Assembly (NCBI GenBank): GCA_027483425.1
Contig: JAIXUR010000585.1
Coordinates: 1-11,728 of the forward strand
Direction of reading: 5' to 3'
Source: Cyanobacteriota bacterium
GTDB taxonomy: Bacteria; Cyanobacteriota; Cyanobacteriia; Phormidesmidales; Phormidesmidaceae
DNA: 11,728 bases
This document shows positions 1 to 5,973 of the stretch, one piece after another. Below the pieces are notes generated by a model. That model had not been told where the DNA came from. It saw only the letters and a program-made list of their open reading frames with translations, and ran no database searches. Numbering within the stretch: position 1 is the first letter of the stretch; the number at the start of each line of letters is the position of its first letter. A program made the position numbers and the translations under genes.

Positions 1-83
1 GCTATCATTCTGCCGAGGCCCAACTGCGATCGCGCCAAAGAACTGATACCAAGCTTAAGGGTTGGTTAGATTAGTTAACATTT

Positions 84-103
84 CCCTCAGGAAAGCCTAA
101 GGG
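84..103 (-). terminator. weak hairpin downstream of the SH3-domain gene
   Basis: On the minus strand the sequence CCCTTAGG-CTTT-CCTGAGGG can form an 8-bp stem (one U·G pair) with a 4-nt loop, 25 nt after the stop codon of the SH3-domain gene. No U-tract follows, so this is only a possible transcript end or 3' stabilising structure. Nothing else recognisable is seen between 1 and 128 except a HIP1 octamer at 26-33. Confidence 0.25.
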
Positions 104-128
104 CCAAGGGACAAAAACCGCTGATCCC

Positions 129-602
129 TTAGTTCTCGGTACGGCGGGTGTTGCCTGCTTTTACCCAGCCTTCTTGACCGCTCGACACCACCCGCACCTT
201 CACCCAAGACTTGTCGGTGGGCTCTTCAATCACCACCACCGCCTCATTGTCGTCTACACCACCCACCTGGGGAAACTCGACCCCAGGGCCTTCCCGCAGC
301 ACCAGGCCGATCGGTTGAATGACCGTAGCGTTGTAGGCACCGGGTTCTAGGGGAGGCTCCACCACTGGCGGCGGCTCAACCGCCGGAGCTGGCGTGGCGG
401 GGGCCGCTGGGGCCACGGGCACCGCCGCCGCCGGGGCCGCCGGAGCCACGGGCATTTCATCTTCGTAGATGGGCTTGGGGGGCAGCACCGAGAGGCGGCC
501 CATAAAATAACGGGCGGTGGCTACCCCCGCCATCGACAGCAGCATGAGGGCAATGGCAATGCCTAGGACTAACTTTGACAGGCCAATGAAAAATCCTTTC
601 AT
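129..602 (-). CDS. membrane-anchored SH3-domain protein
   Basis: A 157-residue protein in three parts. Residues 5-31 are a hydrophobic segment preceded by few charges (an uncleaved signal anchor, or a signal peptide without a clear cleavage site). Residues 38-88 are a linker made mostly of Pro, Ala and Val, typical of a spacer crossing the periplasm or peptidoglycan. Residues about 89-151 resemble a bacterial SH3 (SH3b) domain: an NATVIQPIGLVLREGPG start, a hydrophobic core, and an EGWVKAG end. SH3b domains commonly bind cell-wall peptides or act as small binding modules; no catalytic domain is present, so the partner is unknown. It starts 56 bp after ycf46 on the same strand and may be the last gene of that transcript. 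No Shine-Dalgarno sequence precedes the ATG, which is common in cyanobacteria. Confidence 0.8.
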   Translation of the reverse strand: MKGFFIGLSKLVLGIAIALMLLSMAGVATARYFMGRLSVLPPKPIYEDEMPVAPAAPAAAVPVAPAAPATPAPAVEPPPVVEPPLEPGAYNATVIQPIGLVLREGPGVEFPQVGGVDDNEAVVVIEEPTDKSWVKVRVVSSGQEGWVKAGNTRRTEN

Positions 603-658
603 GGAGGTCGCGGGCCAGAAACTATCGGTTACAGCTAGCTATGGTACAGCACCCCCGA

Positions 659-2179
659 TTAATCGGCATCGGGTAGGGACGGGCGAAATCGCTGGTCGAG
701 ACCACTGCGGGAGGCCATCCGCGCTTTGCCCGCGGCGGCCCAGGCCTGGAGGGCTTCAATTTGCTCCTGGGCCGTGCGGGCCAGGGGCACCATTTCGCTG
801 GCGGCGGTGAGAATATCGTCGGTGGTAAAGTCGCGATTTTGGCTAAAGCCCAGATGCATGGCCTCAACGATCACCTGCTCGATCTCCGCCCCCGAGAAAT
901 CGGGGGTCTCGTAGGCCAGCCGGGTCAGGTCATAGGTTTTGAGGGTGTGGGGCCGCAGGCGGGAGAGGTGCACCTCGAAGATCGCCTGGCGATCGCCCTG
1001 GCTGGGCAGCCCCACAAAGAAGATTTCATCGAAGCGGCCCCGGCGCAGCATCTCCGGGGGCAGCGACAGAATGTTGTTGGCGGTGGCGACCACAAACACC
1101 GGCGAGGTTTTCTCCGCCATCCAAGTAATGAAGCTGCCAAAGACCCGGCTGGCGGTGCCCCCATCGCCCCGTCCGTCGAGCCCGCCAAAGGCCTTATCGA
1201 TTTCGTCAATCCACAGGATGCAGGGAGCCAGGGCCTCGGCCAGTTGAATCATCTGGCGGGTGCGGGCCTCTGACTCGCCCACCAGACCGCCAAACAGCCG
1301 CCCCACATCCAGGCGCAGCAGGGGCAGATGCCAGTGGTGGGCGATCGCCTTAGCCGTGAGCGACTTCCCGGTGCCCTGGATGCCGATCAGCAGGAGCCCC
1401 CGAGGATGGGGCAGACCGTACTGGCGAGCCTTTTCTGAGAACGCCGCCCCGCGCTTGAGCAGCCAGTCCTTGAGGTTGTCTAACCCGCCGATGTCGGAGA
1501 TCTGCTCCTTGGCGGGGTAGTAGTCCAAAATTTGAGTTTGGCGAATGCTCTGGCGTTTTTCTTCCAGAATTAGGTCGAGATCGGCGGGGTCAAAGATACC
1601 GTGGTGGGCGATCGCCCGGGCCAGCACCCGCCGAATGCGCTCCAGAGACAGGCCCTGGCAGGTGCGCACCACCTCCTCCAGCATGGGCGTGGCGAGGTCG
1701 GTGTTGGTGGCGCTGAGCAACTGCTGCACCTCCTGGCGAATGGCGGCGGCATCGGGCAGGGTAAACTCTAGCACCGTCATTGTTTCCCGCAGCTCTTCGG
1801 GAATCGTCAGCTGGGCCGACAAAATCACCAGGGTCTTGGGCTGAGCCTTGAGGCCACGGGCCAGGTTGCGCAACTTACGGGAAATCGCAATATCGTCGAG
1901 AAACCGGTGAAAATCCCGCAGCACAAACACCGCCGGGGCGCTGGCGGGCAATTTTTCCACCAGCTCAAGGGCTTGGAGGGGGCTGCGCTTACCAAACCCC
2001 GCATCGTTGAGGTTGCCCTGGTAGCCGTCAACAAAGTCCCAGGTGTAGAGGGCGCGGTTGCCCTGGGCCGTCGCACAGGCCGCGATATTGACCTCGGCCC
2101 GCTCTTCTTCGGTGGTGGCAATGTAGATAATCGGGTAGCGGGCCCGAATCAGCAGGCCCAATTCGTCGGTAAAGCTCAT
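659..2179 (-). CDS. ycf46: Ycf46-type AAA+ ATPase
   Basis: A 506-residue AAA+ ATPase. Residues 1-200 form the N-terminal region typical of the Ycf46 family (start MSFTDELGLLIRARYPIIYI, then TTEEER), which looks like a degenerate P-loop fold. Residues about 226-450 are the AAA module: Walker A GIQGTGKS at 266-273, Walker B ILWIDEID at 321-328, sensor-1 Asn368 in ATAN, and the RRGRFDE second-region-of-homology with candidate arginine fingers at 379-385. The C-terminus is helical. The family is encoded in cyanobacteria and some algal plastids. Work on the Synechocystis homologue links it to inorganic-carbon uptake and photosynthesis regulation; the biochemical substrate is not established. All ATPase motifs are intact. 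It follows the 85-residue membrane protein by only 10 bp, so the two are probably translated from one mRNA. Confidence 0.93.
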   Translation of the reverse strand: MSFTDELGLLIRARYPIIYIATTEEERAEVNIAACATAQGNRALYTWDFVDGYQGNLNDAGFGKRSPLQALELVEKLPASAPAVFVLRDFHRFLDDIAISRKLRNLARGLKAQPKTLVILSAQLTIPEELRETMTVLEFTLPDAAAIRQEVQQLLSATNTDLATPMLEEVVRTCQGLSLERIRRVLARAIAHHGIFDPADLDLILEEKRQSIRQTQILDYYPAKEQISDIGGLDNLKDWLLKRGAAFSEKARQYGLPHPRGLLLIGIQGTGKSLTAKAIAHHWHLPLLRLDVGRLFGGLVGESEARTRQMIQLAEALAPCILWIDEIDKAFGGLDGRGDGGTASRVFGSFITWMAEKTSPVFVVATANNILSLPPEMLRRGRFDEIFFVGLPSQGDRQAIFEVHLSRLRPHTLKTYDLTRLAYETPDFSGAEIEQVIVEAMHLGFSQNRDFTTDDILTAASEMVPLARTAQEQIEALQAWAAAGKARMASRSGLDQRFRPSLPDAD

Positions 2180-2189
2180 ATCAGAACGA

Positions 2190-2447
2190 CTAAGACGGCA
2201 ACAGCAACTTCACCAAAAATGCAGCCGCATTGATAATCAGGGCCACGGTGGCGGAAATCAGCAGAGCAAAGGCCAGTTGCACCACCCAGCGCATACCTTG
2301 CTCGTCGGTGGTTAGGGGTTCGTTAAAGCGCCCAATGTCATCGGTCAGTTTATCAATGGCCTCGGCATTTTGTTGCACCGTTTGAGTGGTTTTGTCGACC
2401 AGGGCCTCAGCCTCAATGCGGTCTAAACGGTCGTTGCTAGCGGTCAT
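2190..2447 (-). CDS. small coiled-coil protein with C-terminal membrane segment
   Basis: An 85-residue protein I cannot name. The N-terminal half (about residues 4-42) has heptad-like spacing of hydrophobic residues among polar ones (LDRIEAEALVDKTTQTVQQ, then IDKLTDDIGR), suggesting a coiled coil. Residues about 53-82 are strongly hydrophobic (LAFALLISATVALIINAAAF) and could be one long or two short membrane passes, leaving the N-terminus in the cytosol. Small proteins of this shape occur next to many cyanobacterial genes and are usually annotated as hypothetical. It ends 10 bp before the start of ycf46, so a role as membrane anchor or partner of that soluble ATPase is a reasonable but untested inference. 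A 97-bp gap before it carries a possible promoter of its own. Confidence 0.75.
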   Translation of the reverse strand: MTASNDRLDRIEAEALVDKTTQTVQQNAEAIDKLTDDIGRFNEPLTTDEQGMRWVVQLAFALLISATVALIINAAAFLVKLLLPS

Positions 2448-2471
2448 AGGGCATGGCGGTTCTACAAAGGT

Positions 2472-2477
2472 ATTATG
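2472..2477 (-). promoter_or_regulatory. candidate -10 element for the small membrane protein and ycf46
   Basis: Minus-strand CATAAT matches the TATAAT consensus at five of six positions, and lies 24 nt before the ATG at 2447. No convincing -35 element lies 16-18 nt upstream, so it would be a -35-independent cyanobacterial promoter or a chance match. The surrounding 97-bp gap is the longest break between yidC and ycf46, which makes an internal promoter plausible. Confidence 0.3.
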
Positions 2478-2544
2478 ACCGATCGCTGATAACGTTCATG
2501 AGCGGGTCTATTCCAGCCGAATAGTGCGATCGTTCAATGCCGCC

Positions 2545-3048
2545 CTAGCCCTCTGGCAGTTGCAGCTTGGTCAGGGCCGACCAGCGGCGGTCTAGGATCT
2601 CTGCCTTAGCCCCACGCCCCTCGTGCAGCTCAATGCCAGGGCAGTCTTCGTCACAGATCTGGGGCTGGGGTAGGGCGAGGCAGATCTGTTCATAGATCCA
2701 GGTGTCGGGATAGAAATAGCCGTTGGGGGGCAGGGTTTCGACTAGGTCATCGACGGCGATTTCCCGCTCTAGGGGCAGGGTGGCGGGGTCGGGCTCATGC
2801 TCTAACCAGATCAGCTCTTGGGTGGCAACTACCACGCGGTGATTGTAGGCTTGCAGGCAGCGATCGCAGGTCAGCGTCACAATGGTTTCGGCCCGGCCCT
2901 TGACCTCCAGGTAGGTGCCCTGATGGGTAATCGCTAGCTCGCCGCGCACCGGGGTCAGGGTGTCTAGATCGGCCAGGTGAGTATCCAGAGCAACGGCGAG
3001 GGTTTTCTCCGCCCGCTGCATCAGATTGGGTATGTAGACTCGCTCCAT
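2545..3048 (-). CDS. DUF177/YceD family protein (23S rRNA accumulation)
   Basis: A 167-residue DUF177 (YceD) family protein. The bacterial and plastid members are needed for normal 23S rRNA accumulation and 50S assembly; in many bacteria the gene sits next to rpmF, whereas here it is in the rpmH cluster. Visible family features are the MERVYIPNL start, a first cysteine pair Cys61-x2-Cys64 (CDRC), an acidic middle, a second pair Cys132-x3-Cys136 (CDEDC followed by PG), and the conserved end RRWSALTKL. The four cysteines could bind a metal. I chose the ATG at 3048 because GGGAGG at 3057-3062 places it at good spacing. ATG 3051 is also possible, but the GTG at 3057 overlaps the Shine-Dalgarno itself and is unlikely. 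Jag lies upstream on the same strand, separated by an 80-bp spacer with a strong hairpin. Confidence 0.85.
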   Translation of the reverse strand: MERVYIPNLMQRAEKTLAVALDTHLADLDTLTPVRGELAITHQGTYLEVKGRAETIVTLTCDRCLQAYNHRVVVATQELIWLEHEPDPATLPLEREIAVDDLVETLPPNGYFYPDTWIYEQICLALPQPQICDEDCPGIELHEGRGAKAEILDRRWSALTKLQLPEG

Positions 3049-3056
3049 CATGGCCA

Positions 3057-3062
3057 CCTCCC
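3057..3062 (-). promoter_or_regulatory. Shine-Dalgarno GGGAGG that fixes the DUF177 start
   Basis: GGGAGG on the minus strand lies 5 nt before ATG 3051 and 8 nt before ATG 3048. It is one of the strongest ribosome binding sites in the window, and it rules against the in-frame GTG at 3057, whose first base lies inside it. Confidence 0.65.
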
Positions 3063-3088
3063 AGGCCTCGCACTTGTCATGTAGCGCC

Positions 3089-3128
3089 CCCGATCAGCCC
3101 CCCTAGGGCTCATGGAGGGCCGATCGGG
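3089..3128 (-). promoter_or_regulatory. strong intercistronic hairpin between jag and DUF177
   Basis: Minus-strand arms CCCGATCGGCCC (3128-3117) and GGGCTGATCGGG (3100-3089) pair over 12 bp with a single G·U. The stem begins directly after the jag stop codon. The 16-nt loop region contains the palindrome CCCTAGGG and permits a competing inner hairpin (AGCCC with GGGCT). There is no U-tract, so a simple intrinsic terminator is unlikely; an mRNA-stabilising, processing or partial attenuating role is possible. Confidence 0.55.
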
Positions 3129-3638
3129 CTACCCCTCGGCATCAGCCGACTGCCCGGCCAGGCAAACCACCAGGCGGCGATCGGGTTCCCGCCCTCGACT
3201 AAAGGTCGCCACCCCCGCCTGGGCAGCCAAAAAGTGGTGCATCTGCCGCCGCTCAGCGGAAGACAGCCCCTGCATCTCGTACTCTTCGCCACTGGCTAGC
3301 ACCCGCTCGGCGGCGGCGATAGCCATGGCCTTGAGTTCCTCCAGGCGCTGGGCTCGGTAGCCCGCCAGTTCAATGGTAAAGGCCTGTTGCTCCTCCTGAG
3401 CCTTGCCCAGGTTCAGGGTGGTGTTAGCCAGGTACTGCATCGAGTCCAGTACGGCCCCGCCTTCGCCAATCAGCCCCTGCACCTGTTCGGGCGACAGCGG
3501 GGCTTCGGCGATGGTCAACCAGCAGCTTTCCCCCGACTCATCTTCGACCGGGTGGGCGGTGACGGTGGTGGCTAGCCCCTGCATAGCCAGCAGGGTAGTT
3601 AACCAGTTAACACCAGCGGTAGCAGCATCGGTGACCAT
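3129..3638 (-). CDS. khpB: KhpB/Jag family RNA-binding protein (KH and R3H)
   Basis: A 169-residue Jag/KhpB family protein, lacking the N-terminal Jag-N domain found in Firmicutes. Residues about 38-85 form the KH-type region, with the nucleic-acid loop LIGEGG at 56-61 followed by AVLDSMQYL. Residues about 92-160 form an R3H domain, with the helix SAERRQMHHFL providing the Arg130-x3-His134 signature and then a GVATFSRGREPDRRLVV strand. The family binds RNA and, with KhpA in Gram-positive bacteria, affects division and envelope gene expression. The gene starts 3 bp after the yidC stop, and the A-rich lysine codons at the yidC end supply an AAGG about 8 nt before the ATG, so translational coupling is likely. 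Linkage of yidC and jag is conserved across bacteria. Confidence 0.87.
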   Translation of the reverse strand: MVTDAATAGVNWLTTLLAMQGLATTVTAHPVEDESGESCWLTIAEAPLSPEQVQGLIGEGGAVLDSMQYLANTTLNLGKAQEEQQAFTIELAGYRAQRLEELKAMAIAAAERVLASGEEYEMQGLSSAERRQMHHFLAAQAGVATFSRGREPDRRLVVCLAGQSADAEG

Positions 3639-3641
3639 GGG

Positions 3642-4793
3642 CTACGCCTTTTTCTTCTTGCTACGTCCTGGTTCAAAGGGCAGAACCTCGCGATCGTCTA
3701 TGGCAGTGGCCTTAGCCTCGGCATCGACGATCTTTTGCAGGTTCTCAGGCAGCGGTTCCCGAGACAGAATAAAGGTTTGCAGGGTCTGGAATATGTTGGC
3801 AATCAACATATACATCAGCACCCCAGCGGGCAGCGGAAAGAACAAAAACATGCCGGAGAAGATCAGCGGGGTAAATTTATTCACCGCCGCCTGCTGGGAG
3901 TTGTCGGTGGCCGTAGACCCCTGGCCTGAGAGCACCTGGTTGAGATAGAGGCTGGCCCCAAAGCCCAGGATCATGACCAAAATATCCCAGTGGATGGCAC
4001 CGTCTTCGCCGGTGACGCCGACCCGACCCAGGGCCTCAATAAAGAGAAAGCCTTTGTTGGTGGCCAAGCCCGGAGCCTGCACCCGCACGGTGGCTTCCCC
4101 CGGCGATAGGGCGGTCAGGTTGCCCGCGTCGTCTACCGCCACCACGGTCTCGCCCTTGATTACCTCCCAGCGTGGCTGGAAGCTGGTGGGATCGTCGTTG
4201 TACTCAGCCGCGAGGGACTCAATGGTTTGGCCGTCGGGGGTCTGAAGTCGCACGTCGGTCTTTTCGCCCACGATCAGCTTGCTACCGCCAGGAATGACCG
4301 CAGAAATCGGAAAGTGAGACCCGTCAGACACGTAGATCGCCTTGGGGGGCGTGCTAAAGATCTGGGGCTGAATTTGCTCGATTTGCTCCTGGGGAAAGAC
4401 CTGAACATTAACGTCGTAGTTGATGTCGGAGAACGGCGACCCCCGCAGGGTGGCAAACAGGGCAAAGAGAATCGGCATTTGCAACAGCACTGGAAAACAA
4501 CCCGCCAGTGGGTTGCCAAACTCTTTGTAGACCAGCCCCATTTCCTCTTGCAGCTTGGTGGGGTTGTCTTTGTAGCGCTCTTGGATTTCTTTGACCCGCT
4601 TTTGCATGAGGGGCTGAGCCACTTTCATGCGTCGCATGTTACGGATAGAACCCGCGTTGAGGGGGTAGAGGGCAACCCGAATCACCAGGGTAAGGGCCAC
4701 AATGGCTAATCCGTAGCTGGGCGCGATCCCGTAGAAAAAATCTAGGATCGGCAACATGATGTTGTTTGTCAGAAAGCTAATTCCAAAATCCAT
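3642..4793 (-). CDS. yidC: YidC/Oxa1/Alb3 membrane protein insertase
   Basis: A 383-residue insertase that places proteins in the plasma and thylakoid membranes, alone or with SecYEG. TM1 (about 24-45) carries Arg39 in VIRVALYPL, the charge of the hydrophilic groove. Residues 46-95 are the cytosolic helical hairpin (SIRNMRRMKVAQPLMQKRV). TM2 is about 97-116. Residues 118-245 are a lumenal/periplasmic domain whose second half (WEVIKGETVV, GNLTALSPGEATV) resembles a BIG2/Ig-like fold. TM3-TM5 lie at about 257-277, 299-316 and 318-340, with FPLPAGVLMYM conserved. The tail is lysine-rich (SKKKKA), as in insertases that contact ribosomes. I chose ATG 4793 (MDFGI, the usual cyanobacterial start) over GTG 4799. 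A small CCCTG-TAG-CAGGG hairpin lies just upstream (4805-4817). The 106-bp leader holds no other clear signal. Confidence 0.95.
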   Translation of the reverse strand: MDFGISFLTNNIMLPILDFFYGIAPSYGLAIVALTLVIRVALYPLNAGSIRNMRRMKVAQPLMQKRVKEIQERYKDNPTKLQEEMGLVYKEFGNPLAGCFPVLLQMPILFALFATLRGSPFSDINYDVNVQVFPQEQIEQIQPQIFSTPPKAIYVSDGSHFPISAVIPGGSKLIVGEKTDVRLQTPDGQTIESLAAEYNDDPTSFQPRWEVIKGETVVAVDDAGNLTALSPGEATVRVQAPGLATNKGFLFIEALGRVGVTGEDGAIHWDILVMILGFGASLYLNQVLSGQGSTATDNSQQAAVNKFTPLIFSGMFLFFPLPAGVLMYMLIANIFQTLQTFILSREPLPENLQKIVDAEAKATAIDDREVLPFEPGRSKKKKA

Positions 4794-4899
4794 GGGCACC
4801 AGAACCCTGCTACAGGGGATACGACGTTAACTGCTCAGTTACTTAATCTACCCCATCGCCGGAGAAGCAGGCCGCCCTAGCCGGTTGGGTTTGCCGTAG

Positions 4900-5295
4900 T
4901 TAGCTCTTGCCAAGGGCCCCACTGACGACCTGAGCCGGGGGGGATATCCGCTCGTTGATGTACTCGTACACCTCCCGAAACCGGGGCATAGAGCGCAATT
5001 CTAAGCGGCTGCCGTCCTTGAGGGTCACGACCATGTCGCCCCAAAGCCCTAGCCCTCGAGGCACTGTGACAATTTTAGTAATTTCAGAATAAATAATGTC
5101 GCTGCGATCGCGTCCCATCCAGCCACCCGTCACCGAAATGCGCCGGTTGGTGATCCGGTAGCGCAGCCACAGGGCTCGGGTAATGGCCCCGACGGAGAGC
5201 GGTATACAAATCACCGTGAACCCGAGGAGAAGGTTGAAAATGAGATCGCCGATGTGGGGGCCACCCTCGTAAAATACATCCTCACGAATGCCCAT
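4900..5295 (-). CDS. membrane-anchored bacterial PH-domain protein (DUF304-like)
   Basis: A 131-residue protein with a short N-terminal segment (FYEGGPHIGDLIF), a hydrophobic membrane stretch at about 17-40, and a bacterial PH (bPH2/DUF304-type) domain at about 44-117. That domain is recognised by YRITNRRISVTGGWMGRDRSDI, the central I.KI.TVPRGLGLWGDM region, and the closing LRSMPRFREVYEYI. The fold is a small beta-barrel used for protein or lipid contacts; no enzyme activity is expected. Its start overlaps the end of rnpA by 14 nt in another frame, and AGAGG (5302-5306) lies 6 nt before the ATG, so it is translated from the rnpA mRNA. Its slot between rnpA and yidC is occupied by yidD in many bacteria, so a helper role for YidC is an appealing inference without direct proof. 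Confidence 0.82.
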   Translation of the reverse strand: MGIREDVFYEGGPHIGDLIFNLLLGFTVICIPLSVGAITRALWLRYRITNRRISVTGGWMGRDRSDIIYSEITKIVTVPRGLGLWGDMVVTLKDGSRLELRSMPRFREVYEYINERISPPAQVVSGALGKS

Positions 5296-5668
5296 AGAGA
5301 ACCTCTAGCTTGGTGAACAACTGCTCTAATTCTCGCAAAAATTCACCATAATCGCACTGAGTTGCCTCAGGTCGTAGGTTGATGACCACCCACAGGTGCG
5401 GGGAAAGCCGGGGCAAGAGCACCCGCAGGGCGGCGCGCACCTGGCGCTTAAGACGATTGCGCACCACCGCCCGCTTGTGCACCTTTTGACTCACGACAAT
5501 GCCAATGCGGGGGCTCGCCGGGGCCTCTAGGGGCTCGCCAGGGCTGAGCGAGGGAGCGGGGGGCGACCAGGTGCGCACCACCAAATGGGCCGAGACCGAC
5601 TTGCGGCCCTGCCGATAGACCTGGGAAAACTCCCGCGATCGCCGCAGTCGACTGTGTTTGGGTAGCAC
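5282..5668 (-). CDS. rnpA: ribonuclease P protein component
   Basis: The 128-residue protein subunit of RNase P, which helps the catalytic RNA remove 5' leaders from pre-tRNAs. The N-terminus MLPKHSRLRRSREFSQVYRQG and the RNR helix at about 66-78 (RAVVRNRLKRQVR) are family signatures. Residues 35-53 are a Pro/Ser-rich stretch placed between beta strands LVVRTW and RIGIVVS, somewhat longer than the usual loop. The only reasonable start is the GTG at 5668; no in-frame ATG precedes the conserved LPK. Upstream is rpmH, separated by a 97-bp spacer containing a 38-bp perfect palindrome and a second hairpin, which may set the level of RnpA relative to L34. Its stop overlaps the next gene. Confidence 0.95.
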   Translation of the reverse strand: MLPKHSRLRRSREFSQVYRQGRKSVSAHLVVRTWSPPAPSLSPGEPLEAPASPRIGIVVSQKVHKRAVVRNRLKRQVRAALRVLLPRLSPHLWVVINLRPEATQCDYGEFLRELEQLFTKLEVLYGHS

Positions 5669-5688
5669 TGTCTGCCCCTGACCTACAA

Positions 5689-5726
5689 CAACGACCCTGG
5701 GGCTAAGCTTAGCCCCAGGGTCGTTG
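5689..5726. repeat. 38-bp perfect palindrome between rpmH and rnpA
   Basis: The arms CAACGACCCTGGGGCTAAG and its exact complement meet with no spacer at a central AAGCTT, giving 19 matching pairs with no mismatch. As RNA from the minus strand it would form about 17 bp closed by an AGCU tetraloop, ending 20 nt before the rnpA GTG. Only UUGUAGG follows, so it is not a classical U-rich terminator. It is best read as an attenuator, RNase III/E processing site or mRNA stabiliser, or as a dimeric protein-binding site. Confidence 0.85.
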
Positions 5727-5737
5727 ATAACCCCTCT

Positions 5738-5754
5738 GCCCAGGTAGCCTGGGC
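5738..5754 (-). promoter_or_regulatory. second hairpin downstream of rpmH
   Basis: GCCCAGG-CTA-CCTGGGC on the minus strand forms a 7-bp perfect stem with a 3-nt loop, 12 nt after the rpmH stop and 11 nt before the large palindrome. Together the two stems fill most of the rpmH-rnpA spacer. Confidence 0.5.
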
Positions 5755-5766
5755 CTGCACCGCCAA

Positions 5767-5904
5767 CTAGACGGCGAGTCTAGCCCGGCCCTTGCGGCGA
5801 CGGGCTTTAATCACTTCCTGACCCGTATAGGAGCGCATACGGGCGCGGAACCCGGAGGTTCGCTTTTGCTTTCGGTTGGTGCCCTCTAGGGTGCGCTTGC
5901 TCAT
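5767..5904 (-). CDS. rpmH: 50S ribosomal protein L34
   Basis: A 45-residue, highly basic protein beginning MSKRTLEGTNRKQKRTSGF, with the L34 core RARMRSYTGQEVIKARRRKGR and ending RLAV. It is a late-binding component of the large ribosomal subunit near 23S rRNA. Cyanobacterial and plastid L34 share the TKRTLxGT start, so the ATG is secure. AGAGG at 5912-5916 gives a Shine-Dalgarno sequence 7 nt upstream. It is the first gene of the rpmH-rnpA-yidC cluster, and the DUF2808 gene ends 69 bp upstream. In many bacteria rpmH adjoins dnaA and oriC, but no dnaA or DnaA-box cluster is visible here, as is usual in cyanobacteria. Confidence 0.97.
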   Translation of the reverse strand: MSKRTLEGTNRKQKRTSGFRARMRSYTGQEVIKARRRKGRARLAV

Positions 5905-5949
5905 GGCTTAGCCTCTTTGCCTGTTTCTGCTAAAAAGTCACGGTCTCCT

Positions 5950-5958
5950 ATAGTAGCA
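5950..5958 (-). promoter_or_regulatory. candidate extended -10 element for rpmH
   Basis: Minus-strand TGCTACTAT has the TGn extension and a TACTAT hexamer (four of six positions of TATAAT). It would start transcription about 40 nt before the rpmH ATG, within the 69-bp gap after the DUF2808 gene. No good -35 is visible, so confidence is low. Confidence 0.3.
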
Positions 5959-5973
5959 CCAACGGCTCATTAT

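Noticed and set aside
761..1273. 170-residue open frame on the plus strand within ycf46
   Set aside because: It lies wholly antisense to an intact AAA+ ATPase with all motifs; its composition (many Gly, His, Gln) is that of a GC-rich shadow frame.
4805..4817. Riboswitch or terminator before yidC (CCCTG-TAG-CAGGG)
   Set aside because: A lone 5-bp stem with a 3-nt loop is too small to be a riboswitch and has no U-tract.
5905..5973. Replication origin next to rpmH
   Set aside because: The rpmH-dnaA-oriC arrangement is common in other bacteria, but no dnaA gene and no cluster of TTATCCACA-like boxes is present; TTATCTATT near 5970 is a single weak match.
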